Source: Bacteroidaceae bacterium (GTDB lineage Bacteria; Bacteroidota; Bacteroidia; Bacteroidales; Bacteroidaceae). Taken from it: a stretch of 25,678 nt of DNA. Below are positions 8,180 to 16,848 of this stretch, piece after piece. Under the pieces are notes generated by a model that saw only the letters and a list, made by a program, of their open reading frames with translations, had not been told where the DNA came from and made no database searches. Location of the stretch: NCBI GenBank assembly GCA_016302965.1, contig JAEDMP010000031.1:1-25678 (forward strand), read 5' to 3'. Each line of letters begins with the position of its first letter. Within the stretch, counting starts at the first letter, position 1. Both the position numbers and the translations under genes were made by a program.

Positions 8180-8241
8180 AGCATCAAAAACCAGGCAATT
8201 ATTATCAAGCATCATATTAACTTATCATCACTTATATTATT

Positions 8242-9090
8242 ATGTTGAAAGTAGAAGAACTGACAGACAGGCTCATCGACCTGTCTTTTGCCGAAGACAT
8301 CGGCGATGGTGACCATACCACCTTGTGTTGCATTCCCGAAGATGCCATGGGCAAGTCGCGGCTGCTCATCAAGGAAGACGGCATCCTGGCCGGTGTGGAA
8401 GTAGCCAAGGAAGTGTTTCATCGTTTCGACCCCACCATGCAGGTGGAGGTGCTCATGGGCGACGGCAGCCGTGTGAAGAAGGGCGACGTGGCGATGGTCG
8501 TGACGGGCAAGGTTCGTTCGCTGCTCCAGACCGAGCGCCTGATGCTCAATATCATGCAGCGTATGAGCGGTATTGCCACCATGACCCACCGCTATGTGGA
8601 GCGTCTGAAAGGAACCCGTACCCGTGTGCTCGATACCCGCAAGACCACTCCCGGCATGCGTATGCTCGAGAAGCAGGCCGTGAAGATAGGCGGCGGCTGC
8701 AACCACCGTATCGGACTCTTCGACATGATTCTGCTCAAGGACAACCATGTCGACTTCTCCGGAGGCATTGCCAATGCCATCAACCGTTGCCACGCCTATC
8801 TCAAGGAGAAAGGTCTCGACCTGAAGATTGAGATAGAGGTGCGCAATTTCGATGAACTGCAGCAGGCGATGGATTGCGGCGGCATCGACCGCATCATGCT
8901 CGACAACTTCTCGGTGGCCGACACCAAGAAAGCGGTAGAGCTGGTGGGCGGACGCTATGAGACCGAGAGTAGCGGCGGTATCACCTTCGATACCATCCGC
9001 GATTATGCAGAGTGTGGCGTTGATTTCATTTCCGTAGGAGCCCTGACCCATTCGGTCAAGGGACTTGACATGAGTTTCAAGGCCTGCTAA
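8242..9090 (+). CDS. nadC: Nicotinate-nucleotide pyrophosphorylase (carboxylating)
   Basis: The 282-residue enzyme makes nicotinate mononucleotide from quinolinate and PRPP in de novo NAD synthesis. Visible marks: an N-terminal AEDIGDGDHTT, ERLMLNIMQRMSGIAT (about 98-113), the substrate-binding TRKTTPGMR at 132-140, GGCNHRIGLFD around 151-161 and LLKDNH at 164-169, then the IEIEVRNFDEL and IMLDNFS barrel strands. Length is usual. It lies between cstA and the C69 peptidase with gaps of 62 and 14 bases and no separate promoter seen, so co-transcription with both is likely. No nadA or nadB is in the window. Confidence 0.96.
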   Translation: MLKVEELTDRLIDLSFAEDIGDGDHTTLCCIPEDAMGKSRLLIKEDGILAGVEVAKEVFHRFDPTMQVEVLMGDGSRVKKGDVAMVVTGKVRSLLQTERLMLNIMQRMSGIATMTHRYVERLKGTRTRVLDTRKTTPGMRMLEKQAVKIGGGCNHRIGLFDMILLKDNHVDFSGGIANAINRCHAYLKEKGLDLKIEIEVRNFDELQQAMDCGGIDRIMLDNFSVADTKKAVELVGGRYETESSGGITFDTIRDYAECGVDFISVGALTHSVKGLDMSFKAC

Positions 9091-9104
9091 ATCCGCATGA
9101 CATA

Positions 9105-10763
9105 ATGATAAAGGATTTTTGCAAGCATGGCCGCAGACTGTTGCTGGCAGCAATGGCTGTGGCTGCCATGCCCACCTGGGCATGCACCAACTTCATCGTG
9201 GGCAAGAAGGCCAGTGTTGACGGTTCTGTAATGTGTTCGTACAGTGCCGACGACTATGGCATGTTCCAGAACCTCTGCCATTTTCCCGCCGCCAAACACG
9301 CCAAGGGCACGATGCGCCAGATCTATGACTGGGACAGCAACAAACACCATGGAGAGATTCCCGAAGCCGAAGAGACCTACAATGTTATTGGCAACATCAA
9401 CGAGTGGCAGGTGACCATCGGCGAGACCACTTTCGGTGGTCGCGAAGAGATGGTCGATTCAACCGGCATCCTCGACTACGGCTCCCTCATCTATATCGCC
9501 CTGCAACGCTCCAAGACCGCCCGTGAGGCCATCCGCGTGATGACCACGCTGACCGAGACCTATGGCTACAACAGCGAGGGCGAGACCTTCACCATTTGTG
9601 ACCCCAACGAAGCATGGATTATGGAGATGATGGGCTGCGGAGCCGGCAGCCGTCAGGTGGTATGGGTGGCACTGCGTGTGCCCGATGATGCCATCTGTGC
9701 CCATGCCAACCAGAGCCGCATCCGAACCTTCAATGTGAAGGACCGGGAGAACGTGATGGCATCGAAGAATGTGGTGAAGTTTGCCCGCTCCAAGGGATGG
9801 TTTACGGGCAAAGACGCTGAGTTCAGTTTCTGCGACACCTACGCTGCTCCTGATTTCGGTGGTCGCCGCTATTGCGAGGCCCGAGTGTGGTCGTTCTTCA
9901 ACCATTTCTCTTCGGATATGGACCGCTATGTGGCTTATGCGGCAGGCAAGGAACCCGGCGCTGAGCCCATGCCCCTTTGGATTGTTCCCAACCGCAAACT
10001 GAGTGTTGCTGACATGGAGCGCTGCATGCGCGACCATTACGAGGGCACTCCTTTTGCGCTTGATTCCGATATCGGTGGTGGTATCTGGCAGATGCCTTAC
10101 CGCCCCACGCCTCTTTCTTTCCAGGTGGATGGCAAGCGCTATTTCAACGAGCGTCCCGTGAGCACCCAGCAGTCAGGCTTTGTTTATGTGAGTCAGATGC
10201 GTTCCTGGCTGCCCCGTGAGATTGGCGGCGTGCTGTGGTTTGGCAATGATGATGCCAACATGGTGGCATTCACCCCCGTCTATTGCTGCACCACGACTGC
10301 TCCCCATTGCTACAACACGCCGGGTGCCGATGCCCTGAACTTCAGCTCCGACAATGCCTATTGGGTGTGCAACTGGGTGAGCAACATGGTCTATCCCCGT
10401 TACAGCCAGATGTTTGGCAGTCTGCAGCAGGTGCGCGACTCGCTCGATGCTTCCTATCTGCAGCTCCAGCCCTCGGTAGAGGCCGAGGCCCAGCGTCTCC
10501 ATGCCCAGTCGCCTGCCCAGGCTGTGGCCTATCTCAACCGCTATACCACCGACAAGGCCGAGCAGATGCTCACTCGCTGGAAGCAGTTGGCCACTTACCT
10601 TATCGTGAAGTATAACGACATGATTGTCAAGCCCGAGAAAGACGGCCGTTTCGAGCGCAGTCCCTATGGCTTGGGCGCACGTCCGCAACGTCCCGGCTAC
10701 CCCGAGAAATATGCACGCGAACTGATTCGCCAGACTGGCGACAAGTTTGCTGTTCCCGAATAA
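9105..10763 (+). CDS. Secreted C69 family dipeptidase
   Basis: The 552-residue precursor has a clear export signal: basic KHGRR at 7-11, a hydrophobic core LLLAAMAVAAM, then PTWA before C27. The mature protein would begin CTNFIVGKKASVDGSVM, the hallmark of C69 (U34) peptidases, which are Ntn hydrolases using the N-terminal cysteine as nucleophile. Later conserved pieces are NEAWIMEMMG and the region around ARSKGWF. Removal of the signal peptide itself could therefore activate the enzyme. It would release amino acids from dipeptides in the periplasm. It starts 14 bases after nadC and two genes after the CstA carrier; joint peptide use is an inference. A hairpin follows at 10796. Confidence 0.92.
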   Translation: MIKDFCKHGRRLLLAAMAVAAMPTWACTNFIVGKKASVDGSVMCSYSADDYGMFQNLCHFPAAKHAKGTMRQIYDWDSNKHHGEIPEAEETYNVIGNINEWQVTIGETTFGGREEMVDSTGILDYGSLIYIALQRSKTAREAIRVMTTLTETYGYNSEGETFTICDPNEAWIMEMMGCGAGSRQVVWVALRVPDDAICAHANQSRIRTFNVKDRENVMASKNVVKFARSKGWFTGKDAEFSFCDTYAAPDFGGRRYCEARVWSFFNHFSSDMDRYVAYAAGKEPGAEPMPLWIVPNRKLSVADMERCMRDHYEGTPFALDSDIGGGIWQMPYRPTPLSFQVDGKRYFNERPVSTQQSGFVYVSQMRSWLPREIGGVLWFGNDDANMVAFTPVYCCTTTAPHCYNTPGADALNFSSDNAYWVCNWVSNMVYPRYSQMFGSLQQVRDSLDASYLQLQPSVEAEAQRLHAQSPAQAVAYLNRYTTDKAEQMLTRWKQLATYLIVKYNDMIVKPEKDGRFERSPYGLGARPQRPGYPEKYARELIRQTGDKFAVPE

Positions 10764-10795
10764 TCATCGGTAACGATACTTGTCAAAGTCCGCTT

Positions 10796-10838
10796 ACAAC
10801 CGCCGTTCCCTGTCCGTTTTGCAGGGAGCGGCGGTTGT
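10796..10838. terminator. Long hairpin after the C69 peptidase gene
   Basis: ACAACCGCCGTTCCCTG (10796-10812) pairs with 10822-10838 over 17 positions with a single G-U pair, around a nine-base loop. No T run follows on either strand, so it is either a terminator of the U-poor kind or an mRNA 3'-end stabiliser. Confidence 0.6.
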
Positions 10839-10876
10839 CGTATGAATGAATCCGTGAGTGCCTGCAGAAACTGACG

Positions 10877-10896
10877 TCTGTATACAATCTGTATAC
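10877..10896. repeat. Pair of 9-bp direct repeats upstream of the pheT promoter
   Basis: TCTGTATAC occurs at 10877-10885 and 10888-10896, a centre-to-centre distance of 11 bases, close to one helical turn. Each contains the palindrome GTATAC. It ends 25 bases before the -33 element of pheT, a reasonable place for an activator or repressor. Confidence 0.65.
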
Positions 10897-10921
10897 CTAA
10901 TCAGAAAAAAAGAGTTCAAAA

Positions 10922-10953
10922 TTTGCATACATGGCGGAAAAGTAGTAATTTTG
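10922..10953 (+). promoter_or_regulatory. Promoter of pheT
   Basis: TTTG at 10922-10925 and TAATTTTG at 10946-10953 with 20 bases between. The start of transcription is expected near 10960, leaving a leader of about 28 bases before the ATG. Confidence 0.75.
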
Positions 10954-10987
10954 CGGACAATTTGGAATTCTAAATCAAAATCGAAAT

Positions 10988-13450
10988 ATGAATATATCGT
11001 ACAAGTGGCTGAAGGAATATGTTGATTTTGACCTCACGCCACAGGAAGTATGCGACGCCCTGACCTCCACCGGACTCGAGGTGGATGCCCTCGAAGAGGT
11101 GCAGAGCATCAAGGGCGGCCTGAAGGGACTCTATGTGGGTCATGTGCTCACCTGCGAGCTGCATCCCAATAGTGACCACCTGCATGTGACCACCGTTGAC
11201 CTGGGTCATGACACCCCCTCACAGATTGTTTGCGGCGCACCGAATGTGGCAGCCGGACAGAAGGTGATTGTTGCCGATTTGGGCTGTGTGCTTTACGACG
11301 GCGACAAAGAGTTTGTCATCAAGAAATCAAAGCTCCGCGGAGTGGAAAGCTGCGGCATGATCTGTGCCGAAGACGAAATAGGTGTGGGCAGCAGCCATGA
11401 TGGTATCATTGTGTTGCCCGACGATGCACCTGTTGGGCAACCCGCTGCCGAATATTTTCATCTCGAGAGCGACTGGCTGATTGAGGTCGACATTACGGCC
11501 AACCGCGCTGATGCCCTTTCTCACTGGGGTGTTGCCCGCGACCTCTATGCCTATCTCAAGCAGAATGGCTGTCCCACTTCGCTCCATCGCCCCGACTGCA
11601 GCGCTTTCGCTGTCGACAACCACGACCTGCCCATCGAGGTGGAGATTGAGAATGCCGAGGCATGCAAGCGTTATGCCTGTCTGAGCATCACGGGATGCGA
11701 GGTGAAGGAGAGTCCCGAGTGGCTGCAAAACAAACTCCGCACCATCGGTCTGCGCCCCATCAACAATATTGTCGACATCACCAACTATGTGATGATGGCC
11801 TACGGACAGCCCATGCACTGCTTTGATGCCGACATGGTGAAGGGCCACAAGATTGTGGTGCGCACCCAGCCCGAAGGCACCAGGTTTGTCACCCTCGATG
11901 GCGAGGAGCACACGCTGGGCGAGCACGACCTGAGCATCTGCAATGCCGAGGAGCCGATGTGTATCGCCGGCATCTTCGGCGGCAAGGGTAGCGGCACCTA
12001 TGAGACGACGACCAACGTAGTGCTCGAGAGCGCCTATTTCCATCCCACCTGGATCCGGAAGAGCGCACGCCGTCATGGTCTCAGCACCGATGCCTCTTTC
12101 CGCTTCGAGCGTGGCATCGATCCCGATGGACTCATCTACGCCCTCAAGCAGGCAGCCATCCTCTGCAAGGAACTGGCCGGCGGCAAGGTGTCGATGGAGG
12201 TGAAGGATGTTTATCCCACACCCGTCAGCGGAGCTGATGTATGGCTCGAGTATAATTATGTGAACAGTCTGATTGGTAAGGAGATACCTCAGGATGCCAT
12301 CAAGAGTATTTGTGAGAGCCTGGAGATGAAGGTGCTGGAGGAAAAACCAGAGGGCCTGCAGTTGCAAGTACCCGCCTACAGGGTGGATGTGCAGCGTGCC
12401 TGCGACGTGGTGGAGGATATCCTTCGCATCTATGGATATAACAATGTCGAAATCCCTACCCAGCTCAAGGGCTCGTTAGTGGTGAAAGGCGATGAGGACC
12501 AGAAGCACAAGATGGCCAACCTGGTGGGCGAACAGCTCGTGGGTTGCGGCTTCAACGAGATTCTCAACAACTCGCTCACCAAGAGCGCCTGGTATGACGG
12601 CCTGAATGCCTATCCCGAGGAGAACCTCGTGCGCATCATGAATCCCCTGAGCAGCGACCTCAACGTTATGCGCCAGACGCTGCTCTTCGGCGGTCTGGAG
12701 AGTATCGAGCACAATGCCAAGCGCAAGAATGCCAACCTCCGTTTCTTCGAGTTTGGCAATGTCTACCACTTCTCGCCCGACAAGGCCAACGAAGACAACC
12801 CCATGGCAGCCTATCGCGAGAACTGTCATCTCGCCATCTGGCTTACCGGCAAGCGTGTCGAGGGCAGCTGGATTCATCCCAATGAAGAGAGCTCCTTCTT
12901 CGAGCTCGAGGCTTATGTGGAGAATGTGCTGCGCCGTATCGGCGTACAGCCCGGAACCATCGTACGCAAGAAGAGCGACAACAACATCTTCGCTTCTGGC
13001 ATCACGGTGGAAAACCGTGCCGGCAAGACGATGCTCGAGATGGGTGTGCTCAGCAAGAAGGTGCTACGCAAGGCCGACATCAGCGCTCCCGTCTACTATG
13101 CCGAACTCGACTGGACAGCCCTGATGAAGCTTGTGCGCAAGAACAAGGTGCTCTACACCGAGGTGAGCAAGTATCCCGCCGTGAGCCGTGACCTCGCCCT
13201 GCTGCTCGACCAGCAGGTAGAGTTTGCCCAGATTGAGAGCATCGCCCGACAGACGGAGAAGAAACTCCTCAAGAAGGTGGAACTTTTCGACGTATACGAG
13301 GGCAAGAACCTGCCCGAAGGCAAGAAGAGCTATGCCGTGAACTTCATCCTGCAGGACGAGACCAAGACGCTCAACGACAAGCAGATTGATGCCATCATGC
13401 AGAAACTCATTACCAACCTCACTGGTAAACTCGGCGCAGAACTGAGATAA
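10988..13450 (+). CDS. pheT: Phenylalanine-tRNA ligase beta subunit
   Basis: The 820-residue protein has the full PheT domain order: N-terminal region MNISYKWLKEYVDF, an EMAP/tRNA-binding domain (about 40-155, with HPNSDHLHVTTVDLG and QIVCGAPNV), the B3/B4 editing region (about 210-395, with RPINNIVDITNYVM and HCFDAD), the B5 domain (about 410-490), the catalytic-like core, and a C-terminal anticodon-binding FDX-ACB domain (about 725-820, with KYPAVSRDLALLLD). It pairs with PheS, which is not in the window, as an alpha2-beta2 cytoplasmic enzyme charging tRNA-Phe. It has its own promoter, a leader of about 28 bases, and is followed by yebC. Confidence 0.97.
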   Translation: MNISYKWLKEYVDFDLTPQEVCDALTSTGLEVDALEEVQSIKGGLKGLYVGHVLTCELHPNSDHLHVTTVDLGHDTPSQIVCGAPNVAAGQKVIVADLGCVLYDGDKEFVIKKSKLRGVESCGMICAEDEIGVGSSHDGIIVLPDDAPVGQPAAEYFHLESDWLIEVDITANRADALSHWGVARDLYAYLKQNGCPTSLHRPDCSAFAVDNHDLPIEVEIENAEACKRYACLSITGCEVKESPEWLQNKLRTIGLRPINNIVDITNYVMMAYGQPMHCFDADMVKGHKIVVRTQPEGTRFVTLDGEEHTLGEHDLSICNAEEPMCIAGIFGGKGSGTYETTTNVVLESAYFHPTWIRKSARRHGLSTDASFRFERGIDPDGLIYALKQAAILCKELAGGKVSMEVKDVYPTPVSGADVWLEYNYVNSLIGKEIPQDAIKSICESLEMKVLEEKPEGLQLQVPAYRVDVQRACDVVEDILRIYGYNNVEIPTQLKGSLVVKGDEDQKHKMANLVGEQLVGCGFNEILNNSLTKSAWYDGLNAYPEENLVRIMNPLSSDLNVMRQTLLFGGLESIEHNAKRKNANLRFFEFGNVYHFSPDKANEDNPMAAYRENCHLAIWLTGKRVEGSWIHPNEESSFFELEAYVENVLRRIGVQPGTIVRKKSDNNIFASGITVENRAGKTMLEMGVLSKKVLRKADISAPVYYAELDWTALMKLVRKNKVLYTEVSKYPAVSRDLALLLDQQVEFAQIESIARQTEKKLLKKVELFDVYEGKNLPEGKKSYAVNFILQDETKTLNDKQIDAIMQKLITNLTGKLGAELR

Positions 13451-13486
13451 CGATTGCAGTCATCAGAGAAAGAGATAAAAGAAACA

Positions 13487-13527
13487 GGGTGGGGGCAGTC
13501 GCATGAAAACAAAAGGCTCCCACCCCC
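13487..13527. terminator. Hairpin between pheT and yebC
   Basis: GGGTGGG (13487-13493) pairs with CCCACCC, and the stem continues past one mismatch with GC. There is a long loop and no T run, so it may be a partial terminator or a processing site between the two genes rather than a full stop. Confidence 0.45.
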
Positions 13528-13566
13528 AAACAATACAATCAATCAAAATAATAACAGAATATTTTT

Positions 13567-14298
13567 ATGGGAAGAGCTTTTGAATATCGTAAAGCTGCGA
13601 AACTGAAGAGATGGGGACACATGGCCCGTACGTTTACCAAAATCGGCAAGCAGATTGCCATTGCCGTGAAGGCCGGAGGTCCCGAACCTGAGAACAATCC
13701 CACGCTGCGCGCCATCATCGCCAATGCCAAGCGTGAGAACATGCCCAAGGACAACATCGAGCGTGCCATCAAGAACGCCATGGGCAAGGACCAGAGTGAA
13801 TACAAGGAAGTGACCTACGAGGGATATGGCCCTCACGGAGTTGCCATCTTTGTCGACACCCTTACCGACAACACCACCCGCACCGTGGGCGACGTCCGCT
13901 CGGTGTTCAACAAGTTCAGCGGCAACCTGGGCACCCAGGGCAGCCTCTCCTTCCTCTTCGACCACAAGTGTGTGTTCACCTTCAAGAAGAGGGACGGACT
14001 GGACATGGACGAGATGATTCTCGACCTGATTGACTATGGTGTAGAAGATGAGTTTGATGAGGATGAGGAGGCTGGCGAGGTAACCATCTACGGCGACCCC
14101 AAGAGCTTCGGCGACATCCAGAAACACTTGGAGAGCGAAGGCTTCGAGGTGACCGGTGCCGAGTTTACCCGCATCCCCAACGATCTCAAGGAGGTTACTC
14201 CCGAGCAGCGTGAGGCCATCGACAAGATGGTGGAGAAGCTCGAGGATTTCGACGACGTACAGACCGTCTATACCAACATGAAGCCCGCCGAGGAATAA
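13567..14298 (+). CDS. yebC: YebC/PmpR family protein
   Basis: The 243-residue protein shows the family N-terminus MGRAFEYRKAAKLKRWGHMARTF (the usual form is MAGHSKWxNIKHRK), then PENNPTLRAIIANAKRENMPKDNIERAI and YEGYGPHGVAIFVDTLTDNTTRT. The acidic stretch EDEFDEDEEAGE near 160-171 and the C-terminal EFTRIPND are also usual. Members act as DNA-binding regulators in some bacteria and as ribosome-associated factors that relieve stalling (YebC/TACO1) in others; the latter fits the translation genes on both sides. The start 116 bases after pheT has no TAnnTTTG element, so expression may rely on pheT read-through. Confidence 0.94.
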   Translation: MGRAFEYRKAAKLKRWGHMARTFTKIGKQIAIAVKAGGPEPENNPTLRAIIANAKRENMPKDNIERAIKNAMGKDQSEYKEVTYEGYGPHGVAIFVDTLTDNTTRTVGDVRSVFNKFSGNLGTQGSLSFLFDHKCVFTFKKRDGLDMDEMILDLIDYGVEDEFDEDEEAGEVTIYGDPKSFGDIQKHLESEGFEVTGAEFTRIPNDLKEVTPEQREAIDKMVEKLEDFDDVQTVYTNMKPAEE

Positions 14299-14361
14299 TA
14301 TCCTTGCGGTTTCCTTGTGAGATATGCTCCCGTGCCCGTTTGGGGCAGGGGTTGACAGCAG

Positions 14362-14409
14362 ACAGGTTCCTTTCCAATCGGCTATGAGGCCGGCAGGAAA
14401 GGAACCTGT
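14362..14409. terminator. Terminator between converging yebC and lipoprotein genes
   Basis: ACAGGTTCCTTTCC (14362-14375) pairs perfectly with GGAAAGGAACCTGT (14396-14409) around a 20-base loop. It lies between two converging genes, 63 bases after yebC and 26 bases beyond the stop of the minus-strand gene. Only a few T follow (TTCATGTT). Confidence 0.75.
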
Positions 14410-14435
14410 TTCATGTTCTCCTTCATGGGTCGTTC

Positions 14436-14840
14436 TTACTGATAGTCGGCGGCTGTCACCTTCAGGCTGTAGAGCACCAGCTGTGGCCGGCTGGCCGAGT
14501 GATAGGTGTAGGCAAAGTTATATCCCTCGTCCTTATAGGCCTTGAGCTGGGTCGAGTTCTTCACCTGGTCGATGAGCGACTGCCGGAGCGATTCCTGCAT
14601 CTGTCCCACGCGTGTGGGGTCGTCGGCACTGCCGCGCAGCGAATAATAGTAGTGTAGGGTGAGGGTAGGAGCGTCGAAGGTCAGGCTGTCCATGACCGTA
14701 AACTCGTCGATGGCAGCAGGACACTTCTTTGCCGTATACTCTCTTGCTTCGCGCTGGCAGCGCTCGGGTAGCGACTCCTGACAGGCTGTGGCTGTCCCCA
14801 ACAGGGCCAATAGGGCCCCAACATAGAATGGATGTCTCAT
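14436..14840 (-). CDS. Small putative lipoprotein, function unknown
   Basis: A 134-residue protein with a short signal peptide MRHPFYVGALLALLGTATAC; C20 follows A-T-A, a lipobox-like site, so it is probably anchored to a membrane by lipid. The mature part is mixed helix/strand with ERCQREAREYTAKKCP, a strand-like block FDAPTLTLHYYYSLRG, and NFAYTYHSASRPQLVLYSL near the end, a pattern of repeated aromatic strands. I do not recognise a named domain. It is a single-gene unit with its own promoter at 14908-14915, divergent from lepA, and it converges with yebC. Confidence 0.8.
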   Translation of the reverse strand: MRHPFYVGALLALLGTATACQESLPERCQREAREYTAKKCPAAIDEFTVMDSLTFDAPTLTLHYYYSLRGSADDPTRVGQMQESLRQSLIDQVKNSTQLKAYKDEGYNFAYTYHSASRPQLVLYSLKVTAADYQ

Positions 14841-14907
14841 GGATGATTCGTTGTGATGTTGATGGAAAGGCCGTCATGGAAAACGGCCCTATTTGTATTA
14901 TTGCCTG

Positions 14908-14915
14908 CAAAGGTA
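14908..14915 (-). promoter_or_regulatory. -7 element for the small lipoprotein gene
   Basis: On the minus strand TACCTTTG (14915-14908) is followed by C, a full -7 match. A TTTG at the expected -33 spacing is absent. The leader would be about 65 bases. It lies back to back with the lepA promoter. Confidence 0.6.
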
Positions 14916-14956
14916 CTTAAAAATATGATGAAATGCTTTGAAAAAGGGGAAAATTG

Positions 14957-14988
14957 TTTGGCAAGTCCAAAATATTTTCGTAATTTTG
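14957..14988 (+). promoter_or_regulatory. Promoter of lepA
   Basis: TTTG at 14957-14960 and TAATTTTG at 14981-14988, exactly 20 bases apart. Transcription is expected near 14995, which excludes the in-frame ATG at 14938 and supports the ATG at 15016 as start. Confidence 0.8.
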
Positions 14989-15015
14989 CAGTTTAAAAGG
15001 CAATTACACAGCATC

Positions 15016-16797
15016 ATGAATCATATACGCAATTTTTGTATTATCGCCCATATAGACCATGGCAAGTCAACCCTGGCCGACCGCCTGTTGGAGTTTACCA
15101 AGACCATTCAGGTGACAGGCGGACAGATGCTCGACGACATGGACCTTGAGAAGGAACGTGGTATCACCATCAAGAGCCATGCCATCCAGATGGAATACCT
15201 CTATGAGGGTGAAAAATATATCCTCAATCTCATAGACACCCCGGGTCACGTCGATTTCTCCTATGAGGTGTCGCGTAGCATCGCTGCCTGCGAGGGCGCG
15301 CTGCTCGTGGTCGATGCCACTCAGGGTGTGCAGGCACAGACCATCTCCAATCTCTATATGGCCATCGACCATAACCTTGAAATCATTCCCGTCATCAACA
15401 AGATAGATATGCCGAGCGCTATGCCCGACGAGGTGGAAGATGAGATTATCGACCTTATCGGTTGCGACCGCTCTGACATTATCCGTGCCAGCGGCAAGAC
15501 CGGCGAAGGTGTGGAGCAGGTGCTCCGTGCCGTCGTGGAGCGTGTGCCCAGTCCCAAGGGCGACCCCAAGGCTCCGCTGCAAGCCCTCATCTTCGACTCT
15601 GTGTTCAATTCCTTCCGTGGCATCATTGCCTACTTCAAGATTGTCAACGGCGAGATCAGCCAGGGCGACAAGGTGAAATTCTTCAACACCGGCATGGAGT
15701 ATGATGCCGACGAGGTGGGCGTGCTCAAGATGGATATGATTCCTCGCAAGACACTCCGCACCGGCGATGTGGGCTACATCATCAGTGGCATCAAGAACAG
15801 CAAGGAAGTGAAGGTGGGCGATACCATCACCCATACCCAGCGCCCTTGCGACAAGGCCATCTCCGGATTCCAGGAGGTGAAACCCATGGTGTTTGCCGGT
15901 GTCTACCCCATCGACCCCTCAGACTATGAGAACCTGCGCTCGTCGCTCGAGAAACTGCAGCTCAACGATGCCTCGCTCACCTTCTCGCCTGAGTCGTCGG
16001 TGGCCCTCGGCTTCGGCTTCCGTTGCGGCTTCCTCGGTCTGCTCCACATGGAGATTATCCAGGAGCGTCTCGACCGTGAGTTCAACATGGATGTTATCAC
16101 TACCGTGCCCAACGTGTCGTATATGTGCTACGACAAGCAGGGCAATGTCAAGGAAGTACACAATCCCTCGGGACTGCCCGATCAGACGCTTATCGACCAT
16201 ATCGAAGAACCTTATATCCGGGCCTCCATCATCACCGCTGCCGACTTCATCGGCCCCATCATGACCCTCTGTCTCGACAAGCGTGGTGAACTCATCGACC
16301 AGCAGTATGTGAGCGGCAACCGTGTGGAGCTCCACTTCATGATTCCGCTGGGCGAGATCGTCATCGACTTCTACGACAAACTCAAGAGCATCTCCAAGGG
16401 CTATGCCTCGTTCGATTATCATGTCGACTGTTTCCGCCCCTCGAAGTTGGCCAAACTCGACATCCTGCTCAACGGCGAGCCTGTGGATGCCCTCTCCACA
16501 CTCACCCATCAGGACAATGCGGTCACCTTCGGTCGAAGGATGTGTGAGAAACTCAAGGAACTCATCCCGCGCCAGCAGTTCGATATTGCCATCCAGGCTG
16601 CCATCGGTGCCAAGATTGTGGCTCGTGAGACGGTGAAATGCGTGCGCAAGGATGTGACCGCCAAGTGCTATGGTGGTGATGTGAGCCGCAAACGCAAACT
16701 GCTTGAAAAACAAAAGAAAGGCAAGAAGCGCATGAAACAAATCGGCAATGTGGAGGTGCCCCAGAAGGCCTTCCTCGCCGTACTCAAGTTAGACTAA
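15016..16797 (+). CDS. lepA: Elongation factor 4 (LepA)
   Basis: The 593-residue GTPase starts MNHIRNFCIIAHIDHGKST, with the G1 loop at about 11-19 (A-H-I-D-H-G-K-S-T). G2 (ERGITIKSH), G3 (DTPGHVDF) and G4 (NKIDMPSA) are intact. LepA-specific features include GFRCGFLGLLHMEI, SYMCYDKQG and the basic C-terminal KRKLLEKQKKGKKRMKQIG with GNVEVPQKAFLAVL. It binds ribosomes and is thought to back-translocate or remodel stalled ones and to aid small-subunit biogenesis. The start is set by the promoter and by the family's usual N-terminus. A Crp-type regulator follows after 47 bases. Confidence 0.97.
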   Translation: MNHIRNFCIIAHIDHGKSTLADRLLEFTKTIQVTGGQMLDDMDLEKERGITIKSHAIQMEYLYEGEKYILNLIDTPGHVDFSYEVSRSIAACEGALLVVDATQGVQAQTISNLYMAIDHNLEIIPVINKIDMPSAMPDEVEDEIIDLIGCDRSDIIRASGKTGEGVEQVLRAVVERVPSPKGDPKAPLQALIFDSVFNSFRGIIAYFKIVNGEISQGDKVKFFNTGMEYDADEVGVLKMDMIPRKTLRTGDVGYIISGIKNSKEVKVGDTITHTQRPCDKAISGFQEVKPMVFAGVYPIDPSDYENLRSSLEKLQLNDASLTFSPESSVALGFGFRCGFLGLLHMEIIQERLDREFNMDVITTVPNVSYMCYDKQGNVKEVHNPSGLPDQTLIDHIEEPYIRASIITAADFIGPIMTLCLDKRGELIDQQYVSGNRVELHFMIPLGEIVIDFYDKLKSISKGYASFDYHVDCFRPSKLAKLDILLNGEPVDALSTLTHQDNAVTFGRRMCEKLKELIPRQQFDIAIQAAIGAKIVARETVKCVRKDVTAKCYGGDVSRKRKLLEKQKKGKKRMKQIGNVEVPQKAFLAVLKLD

Positions 16798-16829
16798 ATA
16801 ATCCTTAAATATTTAACTATATACCAAAC

Positions 16830-16848
16830 AGGAGGAGTAATGCTATGA
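16830..16848 (+). promoter_or_regulatory. Strong Shine-Dalgarno with a two-codon mini-ORF over the Crp start
   Basis: AGGAGG at 16830-16835 is an unusually strong ribosome-binding site for this phylum. ATG at 16840 opens a mini-ORF (ATG CTA TGA) whose stop codon overlaps the ATG of the regulator at 16845. Termination and restart across this ATGA overlap may set the rate of translation. Confidence 0.55.

Noticed and set aside
8212..9183. A 323-codon minus-strand frame over nadC
   Set aside because: It is the mirror of a well-identified gene in GC-rich coding sequence; it lacks a family match and a promoter.
14938..15015. A longer LepA beginning at 14938
   Set aside because: The extension spans the lepA promoter, and LepA proteins begin near MNHIRNFCIIAH.
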